The notes: a model not told the origin generated them from the sequence alone. 64,000 bases of DNA from Ephydatia muelleri (GCA_013339895.1 JABACO010000006.1:5039084-5103083); one strand, 5' to 3'; shown: positions 47,666 to 60,979, numbered from the stretch's first letter. Numbers and translations: made by a program.

Positions 47666-50302
47666 GTGCCAAAATTCCAACGTTCTCACCTCCAATGTTC
47701 AGTCTGTATGTAATAGCATTTAAGCCTATGGCATTAGAGGCCTCACATATATACAGCCCAGCATCTGAGACTGAAGCTGATGCAATATTATACGAATTTG
47801 TTGAAATAGTGAAGGAAGATGAATTAACCCCGACAATGCTTGGTGTGGGTACACCTGTAGCAGCACAAGACAAAATGCGAGGATTGCCTGGTAGAACGTA
47901 AACATCAACTGTTGCGTTTGGGGTGGCACTTGCTGTATACCTTGGTGCATCTGTAAGTGGAAACAATTGTATGGAAGTAATGGAACACATAATGGATTAT
48001 TTATTACGGTAGCGTAAAAAAGAAGACATGTCAAATATGCCGTAGACAACAAAAGGAACTTACACAGAACTGTTAGGTTGAACTGAATAGTAAAATTTGT
48101 ACTAACTGCTGGATGCCTCAATGTTACAGCGTAGCTTCCGGCATACAAAAACAGTTTGAACAGATCAAGCTTTATATATACTGTGCCTGTTGTGTTTATT
48201 CCAATGACGTTGAATGCAGGTAGAGTAACACCAGGTGGAGTCTGCACAGTTAAACCTTCCGGTATTACGAATGGATTAGCAGCAATGGAGATATTGAGGA
48301 AAAAATCTCCTGGAGCTGACACCACAACCAAATCAGATGAGAATTGAGGCTGTGCTGTAAAAACTATAGAACAGAAAAGAATGTCGTTTCACATAAATAT
48401 TTGGTTCATAAATATTCCATCTCTGGCTAGCATTCACAAAGAACTATAAATGCTCGAAATGATTTATGACACACACAAAAATATCAATAGCACTCAAGTT
48501 ATGGGTAAAAAGTTGCCTATGATGTCAACTTACAAATTACAGTGAGATTAGCTGGAGAAGAAGGAGGCACGTTTGATTGTGTGCAAGTAAATTGCTTGTT
48601 GTAGTCTAATCGTGAAACACGTGAAATGTTAAACGTTGTGACAGTATTACTCGCAGGTGGTAGTATTATATCATATGCTGAAATTAACCCAGTGAGAAGT
48701 ACTTCGGCTCCAGCAGCATGAGTGCAAGTTACAATAAAACTTGAATTTTCCAACACTGTAAAACTGGTTGGTGAGAGTAGCAACTGACCTGCAAAAAATG
48801 TTGTAACATTATTATCCAATAAAGAATCACACAATATGGACCAGAATTTGAACAAGATTCATGGCCCTCAGATTTAGTCAACCCGCATCACACAAGGTAT
48901 GTTGATTCTCTACCATCATAAGGTACAAGAAATTGGGATCATGTGTGCATTTCTGCTTGCATGAATTTTTGGAGAAGAATCGGATTCGGTCCATGAATAC
49001 CAAAATTTACAGGCAGGATTGTTAAGTAGATCACATTATTCCATCTGCTACCCCTTATACATAAGTTAGTGGCTCTAAGTATAGCAAACGCCATTCTGGC
49101 TCTTACCTACTTAGTTACTTGACTCATTTCACAACTCCACCATTATTAAAACCGCTATGTACAGTGTAAATATAAGCATAGATCGCATATGGTATATACA
49201 TAATTAGCTACCTAAAAGGGAGACGTGACATGAGTATTAAAATTCATTTTGGGTATACGGCACTTATGAAACTGCAACAGTTGTATCACCAGAACCCAGA
49301 AGATAGTGCACAACAGAAGGTCAGTCATTGCTCTTCCATTTTTTACTGATTTGATCCAGACCATGGGCGGATCCAGGAATTTAGGAAGGGGGTGGGTGCG
49401 GAAGGGCCCTCCCGCGCGAAGCGCGGAAGCTTTGAGCAATTTAGCAATACTGACACACATTCATAATGAAAAATTAGCACTTATCACTTAATACAAAAGC
49501 ATGAAAGTACATGTACTACTAATACTAGAATGTAGCTAGTTTATGCATTTTTGTCATACAGTGAGGCGAAGAGCCTTCGTGGTCGCTTTTGAATGGTCGC
49601 GAAGCGTACTTCTTTCATACGCTACATCCATTTACATCAGCAGTTACACGGCACGATTACGTAACATGAATATATAATTAGATGAACGGAAGGGGCACGT
49701 GCCCCCGGTGCCCCCCCCCCCCCCCCCCGCCTCTGCAGACCTACCCTTTTATTAGTGCGCACCAGCACACCAATGTCAATCGACGTGATCCTTTCGAAAA
49801 TGGATAGTGCTTAACTTTACTTCTACATTCCATCCATTTTAACGGGTATGCGCTTTCGAGTACAAACGACTCTCACGTACCACATTGTTAGCCACTAATA
49901 ACAAAGAAACGGTAGTGTATAATACCTTTTTCGTTTCTATCTGTTTGTAGCAGCAAACCACAGAGCCTAGCAATTGCCCTAGTTTGTTTGCCAAATACCG
50001 GAGATACATGTACAGGTAGCTCCAAACAGAAATAAGATTCACTCGGTCGCGTTCTAAGCTAGGCACGCGCGTGGCACACAGTAGTCCTTTTCTTATTTTA
50101 AATTAAAAAGAAAGTACCATGCGAACACATTCGCCCTGCGCCGAACCAAGACTAAAGATTGGTGTTCGACAACTGGAACCCTGATATAACTTCTTTTTCA
50201 CCAAGCATCACATGTTATCTTTCGCAAAAACACATATAACTCACTGTTAGCCACGACGAATAACGCCGGTATAAACAACCCAAACACCATCAACATAGGC
50301 AT
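47414..50302 (-). CDS. Receptor C: signal peptide, three Ig-like domains, Pro/Ser stalk (3' incomplete)
   Basis: Predicted exons, read downward: 50302-50245, 48788-48534, 48354-48064, 47950-47690, 47630-47613 and 47449-47414. All junctions are phase 1 and in frame. Residues 1-19 are a signal peptide (MPMLMVFGLFIPALFVVAN). Exon 2 is Ig-like (FIVTCTHAAG ... KQFTCTQSN). Exon 3 is an Ig-like fold with no clear Cys pair. Exon 4 is an I-set-like Ig domain (RILSCAATGVPTPSI ... DAGLYICEASNAIG). Two small duplicated exons encode SPSPT and SPSPTPTKSGA stalks. No TM or tail exon was found, so it may be secreted in one isoform or end beyond the recognised part. Intron 1 (about 1.46 kb) carries a MITE. 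It is not closely similar in sequence to receptors A and B. Confidence 0.76.
49363..49450 (+). mobile_element. GGCGGATCCAGGAATTT-type MITE fragment, copy 3
   Basis: Begins GGGCGGATCCAGGAATTTAG and continues through a GC-rich palindrome (CGCGCGAAGCGCG). Located in intron 1 of receptor C. Confidence 0.6.
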
Positions 50303-50490
50303 CTTTCGCTTCAACAACGCTTTACTGAACCGCACCCGAATTTTGTTTAGAATGCATAATCCATAAATGGGAAATTTCTATTATTGGAAGCAATGATTAA
50401 TTTGCTGTGGTTGCGGACAGCAAATTAGACTAATTTCAAAATTTCGTGATATACGGCTATTATCCAATCACATTATGAATTATGCAACTA

Positions 50491-50541
50491 GAAACTAGAT
50501 CACGCGATGAAAAGGGTCTTTTCATCGCGTGATCTAGTTTC
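50491..50541. promoter_or_regulatory. Perfect 23-bp-arm palindrome upstream of receptor C
   Basis: GAAACTAGATCACGCGATGA plus AAA at 50,491-50,513 pairs exactly with 50,519-50,541 around a 5-bp spacer. It sits about 190-240 bp upstream of the receptor C start codon, inside the likely promoter region. It could be a dyad protein site, a small fold-back element, or neutral. Confidence 0.7.
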
Positions 50542-50754
50542 ATTAAAAATGATGTCATCGCGATCATTGTACACAGCTGGTCCAGAATGATAGATGCCTG
50601 GAAATCCATCGTCGTATTGTACATCGCTTAGTTCTGAGGCTCGATCTGAAAGGTACCTAGATAAAATTCATCTCAACAATCTCAATCCGTTTGCGAGTGA
50701 GCCGATCGACTCCTGTGGGTGCTTGTGATATGATTTCGTATCTGGTGCTTCAAA

Positions 50755-51045
50755 CAAGTTTTTGTAACTTGTAAGCAATTTAAAAAGCTCGAAAGTCGCT
50801 CGAAGCGTATAACCAGTTCGTTTGTGGTTGGGTTAGGGATGTTCAAACCTGGAAGATTGGTGACAAATTCTTTACAACCGAATGAGTAAGTAAATATTAT
50901 TTATCTCCTCAAATCTTTGGATTTGCACATGCGTTTATTTCAATAGGTACGGCATTCCCAAAGCTTGGAAATTGGTACACGAAGTCACCAAGAGATGCAT
51001 TAAGTTATTCTGCAGTACATCAACCCTCTGCCTTATGACAGGGTC
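50755..51045 (+). pseudogene. PHD-finger transposon-type gene relic, copy 2
   Basis: Same sequence family as 31,609-32,055: AYNQFVCGWVRDVQTWKIGD, then GAGTAAGT (donor), then a TTTCAATAG acceptor and a diverged second part. Homology ends where the PHD finger would start. Confidence 0.5.
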
Positions 51046-51707
51046 ATTCCCTTGGGATGCACACTGTGCTCTGACCTTTCTCATATGTGATACATAAAAT
51101 CACGTGGCCTTACCGTTCTAAAATGAGTGAGTTTTGTGGCTTGAAGACATGTGACTTATTTCATGTAGTACGTACGGACCTTAAGGACTATAGAGCGACT
51201 ATCATGCAAATCGATGGGCTAAAACACAACTTTATCTACATTAAATATAGGGTTATGGTACTTAGATACTTGCACTTGGTTTTACTAAAGGTCGAATTTT
51301 CTGAAGAGGTGTTTAAACGCTTTAAAAATTGCCATTTTTGTTGTCTATTTACGCATACTTATTCCAACCAGAGATAATATTATCTCTGTTCCAACAACTT
51401 ACGCCGGAAACACGTTGTTTTTTGTATATCATGTATCATGGTTTTTGTTTGTCTGAAGGGTTTAGAGCCGAGCTTTTGATTGCCTGCATATAAGGTGCAC
51501 AGGCCACAAGAGACCTATGGAATGATGCTGCTTGTTGAAAGTGAGAACTAAGTTAATTTTTTGAATGGCAGCTACTACTTGTGGGGCAATGTTTATTAAG
51601 TGATGCTGACTTTATGAGTCACTGTCCTGTATGCTAAGCCAAGTCGTGTAAACTTAGCATGTGGACATAGCCTCGCCTGTTAGCAGGCCAAAACCAGCGT
51701 GGGTTGA

Positions 51708-51796
51708 ATTTGCCCATGGAATAGCATGATCCTTCAGTTACATGCATTTTGATGGGGACTATTGCCTGAAGGATCATGCTATTTCCATGGGCAAAT
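51708..51796. repeat. Stem-loop, about 30-bp arms
   Basis: TTTGCCCATGGAATAGCATG ... CCTTCAG at 51,708-51,737 pairs with CTGAAGGATCATGCTATTTC ... at 51,766-51,796, with one bulged base. Probably the fold-back end of a small DNA element or of the relic next to it. Confidence 0.75.
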
Positions 51797-52812
51797 AGCT
51801 CTTAGCGTGAATATCGGACTGTTCTGTATTAATCAATTGTACAGTCGATATATAAAGCTCACATGAATTCATAAAAGTGTAATACCCACCTAATGCATGA
51901 GTTTCAATGAAATTCCGGTCATAGATGTGGCATTTTGCGAACATGGAAAATGCATTGATCAGCATTTCTGTATGGTGCTCTGCCTCAGTAGATCGATTGG
52001 GTAATTTGTTCAGTGCAGTTTGAGCAAGTGACTTGTTTAATGTCTGAATGTTATAGCTAGCAATAGAGTGAAAGATATGTATGATCAATATGCTTGCAAC
52101 GTCGGCAGTACCTTTAGAACTTTGTGCACAAGGTTACCAATGAAAGCACCTCCAAACTATTGCAGGCAATGTACGGCTATAGACTGCAGTGCAGAATCCA
52201 GCTCCTTAATTAACAAAGGGACCTTCTTTTAAAATCCCTCTAAATACTGTGGCTGTGCATTTTGGCTACCTCTGTTTCCTTCAATGCATTTTATTATTCA
52301 TACTGCATGGCTTACTAGTTGTTTGAGAGATTTCTTTTTTTTTTCACATTGCTTGAAGAAATCCACAGTGATTGGATCTTTCTCCCCAATTGCTAGTAAC
52401 ACATTTTTGCTGCAATTCATCATGTAACTCCTGGGCATGCTCTATAGCTCTGTTTGTAACAGGTGGCTATATGTGGAAAAGCTGGAGTGGGCATCCTCCT
52501 CTGAATGCAGAGCTGGCTCAAGTTCAAGGTTATAACACTCATCTTCAAGCACCCCATACAGCTTGGTAAAGACACCCAAAGTGATGTGGAGCCCAGGTGG
52601 GCAAACCTCAGTATTGTGCACGTATGTGTGTGTTTGATCATGCAAATAGTTTTTGATGCTAATATGCTTACAGGTCTGTGAAATAGGAATGTTAGAATAT
52701 GCTTTGTAATGCAGTTATGGAAGTGCTTTAATGTAGTGCTGAGGTCAGCACAGATTGTTTCAATGTTCTGGAAGCCGCCTCCTTTGTCATCTCCAATTTT
52801 TATCCACACCTA
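51774..52812 (-). pseudogene. Decayed transposon-type protein relic, unnamed family
   Basis: Frame-broken - strand pieces, in order: MWIKIGDDKGGGFQ (52,809), PPGLHITLGVFTKLYGVLED (about 52,610), FGGAFIGNLVHKVL (about 52,150) and ASYNIQTLNKSLAQTAL (52,050). The motifs resemble proteins that are highly repeated in cnidarian and sponge genomes and are probably of transposon origin (from memory). The frame is broken many times. No catalytic site recognised. Confidence 0.4.
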
Positions 52813-53748
52813 ATTGGCAGGTATACCCCATCGGTAAGCCGTCCTGTCTTGCATTGGGTTCATGTACAAACATCCAGCGGGACTTCGCGAACAGCAGTTC
52901 CCTGCCAGGAACAACATTTGCACTGAATTATGACAAGTACTATACATTCAATGATAAATATGTTTATTCATGAAATAAGAGGACATTTTTTCCCCATCTG
53001 AATCGTAACATTTTGAAAACGCAGCTCAAAGATATAGTGCCAAGAAAGAGCAGTACTGACCCTGCTGCAGTAACCATTTAATGCAAAAATGTATGTACAG
53101 TTCCCGTGAACCAGTTGTGTTTGACAGAAAATATAGTAGCAGCGGTACCCGTTTATAAAAATCTGATCACTGCATAAGTCAAAGAAAGGGTCTTAAAAAT
53201 GTCCGCATACAAACTGTACCCTTTCACTGACAAAATAAAAAGAAGCAATACCATGATGTCACACACACGCGCGCACACGATACACAGCACACGCACGGGA
53301 CAGTGTCAGCGAAGAGACCTAGCACATTCATGATTTAGCAATAAAGTTTACACTTCCCATTGAAATGAACGTCTGATTGAATATTCAGAGCTGTGTAACT
53401 CCCATGATGGACCGCTCAATTTTTATTGTGCATGAATTGATTGTTCCATCCCTTTGAAAATAAAACTTCAAGAAAAAAACATTATTCATTTTTGTTTAAT
53501 TTCAAGTGATGGAAAGTATAGCAACATGATGTATTCCATCATGTGTAACATACTTATGTGAGAACGTCAGGATGAAGATCCGTAGAATGATTGAGTATTT
53601 TGTAGGCCGAACTCTGTGACCCAAACTGTATAGACAAGAATACAATTATATGTGTAACTTTCATCGTGCATCGAAGAGCCAACTGCCATGCGAATGACAC
53701 GCATCTCGAAGACCGAAATGGTAGTGCCACTAAAGACTGTGTATGTGA

Positions 53749-53785
<37 letters not shown>

Positions 53786-53799
53786 CGTGTATGTATTGA
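52813..53799. other. No recognised gene; (GT)n at about 53,753-53,783
   Basis: AT-rich stretch with a GT microsatellite near its end. No convincing coding exon. Confidence 0.5.
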
Positions 53800-54225
53800 T
53801 ACAGAATGTGGCTTACTTCAAGGGTGAGTCATTGTACATGTTTTGTGATTGATGCCTGTTGTGCCAAATATGGAGTGGAAGGGAAACTCTGGAGAATGGA
53901 AAGTAAAAACCACAAGGCAACATACTAAACAGCCAAATACAAGGGGGAGGGGGGGAGGAGGACACTGGGATCGCAAAGGTTAAGCTAAGAAGTTGGTATC
54001 GAGAGAGAGGCTGCTCAGGCAGACACAGCCATTGGACAAAAAAGGGGTGCTGCATCGGGTTGTAATGCAGAACAACGAGGAATTGTGCGATTGTTATGGC
54101 AATGACTCCACTAATGACCTGGCAACAATGTGTAGTACAGCGGGTTAGGATCCATCACAACATGCACACCTTTGTACATTACGATCTAGCCAGTGTTGTG
54201 TTGGTGTGTGTGTGTGTGTGTGTGT
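53800..54225 (-). pseudogene. Decayed duplicate of the receptor D transmembrane-exon region
   Basis: This segment parallels 61,685-62,130 word for word (GGCTTACTTCAAGGGTGAGT; ATGGCAATGACTCCACTAAT; a GT microsatellite at the end). About 85 bp covering the second half of the TM exon and its donor are missing, so no membrane helix can be encoded. A pseudo-exon of an older receptor duplicate. Confidence 0.7.
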
Positions 54226-55079
54226 GAGGAGGGGGGGCATGTTCATCTACTCCATTAGTAAGAATTGTGTTGCTGAAAAATGAGCATTGTATGTTAGGAT
54301 CCAGCATACTTGTTCACTCACTACATATGATACTAATTCTATTCAGTTTACAAAGTCTGGCTTGTAAAGGCTCAGTGATTCAAACCATCTGCATTCCACT
54401 CCACATCCATCCCCTCATGTTAAAGATATTTTCTACGAGTAAGTTCACTTGGACAGTGGATCAGTGGAGCACATGATCATGTTGTGTAGAAACCTGCATA
54501 AGGAATGTCTCTGGTATGTCTTTATTTGTTCCTGTTTTGTCCTTTTTTGGAGAGCATAATGTGATTGTGGTTTTAAGATGGTCTACTGCTCATTTTCAAA
54601 CTTTTTCCATATTTGTGTTACACAGACTGCTCTTCCAGCATTGATTAAGGACATGCCGCCCACAGCAGCAGCGTCATGGACCCTGTGCAGATTAAAATAA
54701 GAATGTGCAGTTGACAAATCCTTTTCCCAAAGTTGCAGATTTGTTTTGCCAACTTCCCCAGCGTTATTTTTTCCCTTTTATTTTAAATCTACCTTAATTA
54801 GGTGTGAAATCATTGGTCAGGTCTTGCTATTGCCTTTACAGAGTTCTTTTAACTACTTTACATTTAAACACATGTTTATAAAATCCCACATGTGCCTTTT
54901 GAATACAGTTGTAGAAATCAGTGTGCCCAGAAATTTTGATCTCTTTCATCATTATTAAAATTCAAATTTTGATCATTAATTTAGAGCTCAATTAATAATA
55001 GCCATGTCATTAATATTGCAGTATTATATATTGTGTGTTGTTTCAATTTAATTAACAGCTTAAATTATACCAATTTATT

Positions 55080-58000
55080 AATATAATACCCAACATTATT
55101 TACCATCTTTGGCATAACTTTTAATCTTTTGTGTTGCTATGTAAATTGGTTAGGATTGGAGGTTCAATCGTTGAATGCAGCTGAGCAAATTAAAGTCAGT
55201 GCACTTTCCTGCTCATATTGTCCCATTATAAGCCTACAAACATGCACCGGGATGCCAAAAAGTTTGTTTGTTTCCATCTAATCTTGGGTTTCACTGAACC
55301 TCAGCCGAAGCCTATAGGTCATGAGCTGAACGGATAGAAGAATCCTGCTTTTATGAGATCCATAAAGACAACTCGGTCAACATCCCCGTGCACACTTTGT
55401 TTTCGAAACCAGGAGTACTGTCGTTCTGTGTCTCAACCTCCATATAAATAAAAAGAACAAGACATTTTTGTCGTTTGTATGGAGTTAAATTAGAGCTCCC
55501 TCCCAAGGTGATTGGTCAGACAGCACATGGTGGCCACATGGGTGGGGTATTAATAGAGTCGAAGGGGTGTAACAGTCAGTCTAAGCGTGAGTGCACGACT
55601 GGTAGCTTACTGGCTGCAGTAGCAGTAACACAGCAACGAGCACTGCAGGTACCAGCACAGCGAACGCCACAGGTAACAGCAGGACAGACGACCCCATCGC
55701 CCAGATTCTGCAAGGGTTGCACTTTATGCAGAATGAAATCTTGAGCATTAGGCAAGGTGTAACCCGGGTCTCACATCACAATCAGGAAGAGCTCCGAAGC
55801 GTGTGCCAAGGACAGGAAGAGACAGTGCGGATGGTGTGGGGAAGCCAGATGGAGTCCACACAGAGCACATGTAAAGGAAAGAAGCCCATCTACACCTTCA
55901 CAAAGAAGGGCAATGAGAACCAGTCGGTGTTCAGCGACCAGGTGGTGGAACCAGTGGCATTGGCAGTGAGTCGTATCGAAGAGGGTCGAGGTGACGGAAA
56001 AGCGTGGGTTGAAACTATAGAAAAGAGCCAAGGAAGACCTGGACGAAGGTATGTGAATCCTCTCCTGCAGGCAGAAAATGATCAAGTTTGTCAACCAATC
56101 AGAGGTGGGCTGGGCCATGGTGGTGGAGTATGAGGACGATGCCTTGGCATTGAACTGGAGAAGGCGGTGAGAGAGGCGGATAGGAAGATTCGTGACAGCA
56201 AAGGTGGCGGCCAGGCAGTATCTAGCACAGCCTGAATTACTGCTAACCTTCACATCAACAAAGTCTCCCCTCACCCCTTAGATGACCGGGGGTATGGTGC
56301 CGAAGCCCTTGGAGGCATGCTTCCATTGTGGTGAGCTGGGCCATTGTTGGAGAGAATGTCGGAAGGCATTGGCCAGTGCACCATATCCTTTGATCAGTGT
56401 TAGCGAACATGTGGTCACGTGTTGTGGGGGTGTGGAGGCTGGGAATGTGACACCTAATGGAATGGAAACTGTGAGGGAGGTAACACCTTCCTTTGGCGGC
56501 TCTAGTGTGTGGCAGATATTGGGAGGTTCAGGATGGAGACGCAGGTGCATTGTGTTAGGGGAAAGTTGATTAGTTGTGTAACATTCTGCGAACAAGAGCT
56601 CCATGCACCACCATGGGTATTGGATACGATTAGGAATGGGTATGTACTCCTCTTTTATTCATTACCTACACCCTATTCCTGGCCTTATACCAGCGTACAG
56701 GGCTTATTGAGAGGGAATTTGTTTACAATGCAGTGTGTGAATTGTTAAAGAGAGGATATATTGAGATCGCGGAGGGCCCCCCAGTGGTATGCAGCCCCCT
56801 GTTGGTAGCCACAAATGGGCGGGCAAGAGTGGTTGGTAGTGAATCTGAGACATGTTAACGGATTCCTCTGGAAACAAAAGTTCAAGTACGAAGACCTGCG
56901 GGTGGGAATGATGTTGTTTGAGTAAGGTGTGTTCTCAACAGGAGCTTAGCCACTGCTGGGCAACAACCTAGAGAACCCAGAGCTAAGGAGACTGGCTCAA
57001 TCACTACCAGCAATGGTACTGAGAAGCAGGGCAGATACCACCACCAAGAAATACCTTGGGGCATACCAGCGATGGAAGATCTGGGCGGACACAAGACAAG
57101 GAGTACCTAGCTTCCCAGTGCCGGTGCTTCATCTGGTACTGCACGTGCAGCACCTCAGTGGGTCCACAGAGTCTAAGGCTGCAGTAGAGGAGCAGTGCAT
57201 GCTATCTCATGGGTACATGGGCTGGCTGGGCTCCAGCCATTGGGAGGGTCACTGTTAGTTAAGTCCACCTTGGAGTGGTTACGGCGCATGTTTGCTAAGC
57301 CTAGGAACCGGTGGCAGCCAACATGAAGGCCATGGTGGAGGCTGCTGGGCCAGCTCCATCCCTGACGGAGGTCAGATTGTGTCTCATGGCATTCGCAGGG
57401 TTGAGCTAGTGAAGCTCAAGTTGCTGATGTTACCTTTAATGCTGAGGGCATGGTGGTTAAAATTGAGTCTAGTAAGACAGACCAGTATCAGAATGGAGCA
57501 TCCCTAGTTATTGCACGCACTGGGCAGGTGACATGCCCAGTTGGTATGATGGAGCGCTACTTTCGCATGGGTGAGGTTGACCACTCATCCTAGGCAAAGC
57601 TCTTTCAGGGAATAGTGCAGACCAAAGGTAAGGAACGTTTACGTAAGAATGGTGGTCTCAGTTACACTAGAGTAAGGGAGCTATTGTTAGAAAAATTATC
57701 CAAGTTGGGTTTTGACCCGGCATTGTTTGGAATGCATAGCTTGCAGGTGGGGGTGTATGTGCCACGGCAGCAGCCAACACAGGCATAGAGAACTAAATCA
57801 GCCAAGAACGGCTATGTGAAAGACTCCCTTGAGCGCCATTTGGGAGTGTCTAAGGGTGTGGATATTTAACCTTGGCCCATTCTCTGTGTCTCTATGTGGC
57901 TGTGTGTGTGTGTTTGCAGGCGTGCACAACGACACTATATCAATTCAGTGCCGTGTGAGGGTTAAGGGGGATGTAAGGGGGAGAGGGGAGGTGCTGTAGG

Positions 58001-58260
58001 CAATGCATGAAAGGGAATCAGAACCGTCCCAGCTCTGAGACTGTGTGATTGCAGCAATTGCCAAATATCCTTCCAGTTAAACTTAATTTGTACATAGAAT
58101 ATATAGCCACAAACGTACACAATGTAATACATAAAAATCAACACACAGGCACATGACTATAATGACTTTTAGACAATGCCATGGCAAATTTCTGACATAA
58201 TGGCCGAAGACTTCAGCTTCTAACAAGTGCAACACTCAAGAAGATGCTGTATCTGCCTTG
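55080..58260. repeat. Segmental duplicate of 60,980-61,540, with retroelement insertion
   Basis: The left part (about 55,080-55,250) matches 60,985-61,135 (TACCATCTTTGGCA; GTCGTTGA/ATCGTTGA; GCAGCTGAGCAAATTA). The right part (58,015-58,260) matches 61,285-61,545 (CCCAGCTCTGAG; AAGAAGATGCTGTATCTGCC). The two parts are about 2.6 kb further apart here because of the fossil element in between. Confidence 0.7.
55455..58015 (+). mobile_element. Fossil tyrosine-recombinase (DIRS/Ngaro-like) retroelement
   Basis: The ends are set approximately by comparison with the empty duplicate at about 61,270-61,290. Parts in order: a gag-like region with a CCHC zinc knuckle (CFHCGELGHCWREC, about 56,320-56,360), short reverse transcriptase-like segments around 56,650-56,900, and tyrosine recombinase pieces from about 57,010 to 57,800. 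The last include an N-terminal SAM-like segment and a C-terminal catalytic-type motif. Gag, RT and a tyrosine recombinase in this order fit the DIRS/Ngaro group. The copy is clearly broken (many breaks, an internal shortage of RT) and looks old, though younger than the duplication it interrupts. No terminal repeats were recognised. Confidence 0.68.
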
Positions 58261-60979
58261 CATACAGCACATTAAAACATGCACACACATCTTTTCAACC
58301 AACAATGAGTCTTATGTACACATGAGTTTTGCTTTTTCTAGCGAGACAGTAGCGATGCTTTGCTCTAGAGAACCTATCCCTAATGAATCATCTTTATTCT
58401 GAGTGATTTAGTGTCAAAAAATAAAGCAAAACATCATCTTTGTCACACTTGCTGTGTACCTTTGCATACAGATGTTGCATCCAAAGCTATGCTCACACAA
58501 ATGCCTGTTTCTATATGTGTAAGCTATGCACCTTACATGCATAGAGAGTGTGTGTATGTGTCTGTGTATGTGTGTGTGTGTGTGTGTTTTGGGTGTCTGT
58601 GTGTCTGTGTGTGTGGGCGTGTGTGTGCAGGAGGAGTCGTGTGTGTGCAGGAGGAGTCGTGTGTGTGCAGGAGGAGTCGTGTGTGTGCATTGCATGATCA
58701 TTTTTTTTTCTTTTCTCTTCTGCTCATTCCAGATCAAGGATAGTTTATTTGAGTGGACTCTAGACATACCAAAGACCAGTTATGACGGACGATGTCTTAT
58801 TTCCACCTCAACACTTGTCCTTTTGTGCCATTGTCCATGTGTTATGTTGTGTTGTTTGTCTATCTTTTGTCAATATCATATACCATTAGATTTGCTATCC
58901 CTTTCTACAGGCATATAGTATAGTACAAAACCTAAGAATATAGATGTAGATACGTTGGATCTTACTTCCCCCATAACACATGATGTCAGAAGATAGAATA
59001 GTCATGAAGGATGCCAGGGTCACAAGGTCATGCTTATTTAATAGGAACAGATAGCTATTTTTAAAGTGTGTGCACATGTGTACATGTGTGTGTGTGTGCA
59101 TGTGAATGCATGCATGAGGAAAACTGAGCTACTTTTTCAATCAAATTATACCAGATATAACTTTGCAGCACCTGACTGTACTCATGCAAGATATAGCCCT
59201 TTTACTATGTTAAATCTGTGTGTGCCGCTTTTATGTGCAGTCATCAGATAACTGTTAAATCAACCGAAGTATGCATGCAATATATTACAGATGCCTAGCA
59301 ATCAATCAATCTAAAAAATTCTTTGTCTGCAGTTGGCTATACGTGTTTGTAATCACGCAACTCACCTTTATAAAAGCATGGAGAACATGACTCTGTACAA
59401 TATTGAAGGGATTCGGCATGCACTTATTCCATCTATGGTCTATGCAGAAGTAACTTATTTTATGTTTCATGGATACCACCATACCCTTTGAAGTAGCTAA
59501 AAAAAAGGGGGGGGGGGGGGGGGGGGGGGTCCTCAAAAACATACCCATCCTTTGTAAATCAACATTTTGGGGGACTAGAGAGAGGTTACACATTGCAGGC
59601 CCAACACACTATTGTACAACTATGTTCTTGGCATGTTCAAAGTATGCAAATATGAAACCAGCCTGAGAATTAGTCTCTAGGCAAGCCATCTATATTCCAA
59701 CAAGACAATATATTTTCTCTTTACAAGGACATAACAGGAACAAATAAGGACATGCCAATGGCATTACTATAGCAGGTTTCTACTTTCTATACAAGATGAT
59801 CGCTTACTCCACTAATCTATATGTCCGAGTGTACTCTCTTCACAGATTAAACTACATGTGCCCCTTTCTCATTGGTTATTTGCTCACTAGGTACACAATG
59901 TGTGCTAAACATGAAGTCAATCCCACAATACTCTTTGTTTTGGCAATTAGATATAGATGAAGTTGTATGTGAGGTTGAGTGAAACATAGTCACACAACTT
60001 ACCCCCCCCCCTAACTAGTGTGAAATGGATAGTTTCAGTATAGTTTTAAGCTTATTGAAAGTTCTTTTTTAAATGCACATGGACATTGTCAACATCAACT
60101 TTACCATGACTCCTCATTATTCATACTAGTTTCTCACAGGAATTTTTTTATATGCCTATTTCTCATAACCTTCAGGCCCCTTATGCTTGTTGATGAATAG
60201 TTAGGTGTGTATCCTCAACCATAATTTCTTATAGCAGCAATAATGTTCCAAATTAGCATTTGATGATGTAACTAATAAACATTAAACATTCTCATCGCAA
60301 TTTATACAGTACAGAGTCTGAATTTTTTTCTTTTTTCAGAATTGACTTGTGCTATGACATGATGTTTATTCATGCGCAAAGCTCTTTGTTTCCTTCCCAC
60401 AGATGTGACTTGTATTGTTCGATTTTGCTCCATTCTTTTTTCATTGTCAACACATCTCGGTATTAATTGCCAGCATTGTTATATATGCTTTATGCGAACC
60501 CAATGTTAAAGTAGATGCTTTATTACTAGGCATATAGTCGTTTATAGCTATGTCAAGTTCCTCTATGATACCTTAAAAGTGACCAAATATTCAAGATGAA
60601 AAGCACCTATATATTGTTGTTGTTTATAGCTATGGTAATAAGTATGCTACACTTAGAAATACAATACATTCATCCATGTGCACTGTTGCACACTGCAGTC
60701 CTTGAGCACATCTTGTCCAAGGTGGCACGAGCAAAAATACTTGTGCATTGGCTCAAACCAAACAGCAATGTAGATTGTAGGCAGTATAGAGTTGGTTTTA
60801 TAGGTGAGTCATTATTGATTGAATACAGTAAGTATAAATTTTCATTAACTGACCTTTCTGGTCAGTTAATTGAAGTTCAAAATTTGATTTTGATCATATT
60901 GTAAGTTCAATTATTTGATTTGAATGTAATAACAAGACAGGAATATTTTTTAGTAATCACAAAGTACCACTTTATTAAA
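58261..60979. other. Intergenic with GT repeats; no recognised gene
   Basis: A GT microsatellite at about 58,557-58,590, a 20-bp tandem repeat (GTGTGTGTGCAGGAGGAGTC, three copies plus a part) at 58,619-58,690 and a poly-G run at about 59,507-59,529. Open frames here are repeat-driven or lack domains. Confidence 0.5.

Noticed and set aside
51369-51388. CAGAGATAATATTATCTCTG palindrome as a regulatory site
   Set aside because: A 20-bp AT-rich palindrome with no gene start nearby; it could be chance or repeat debris.
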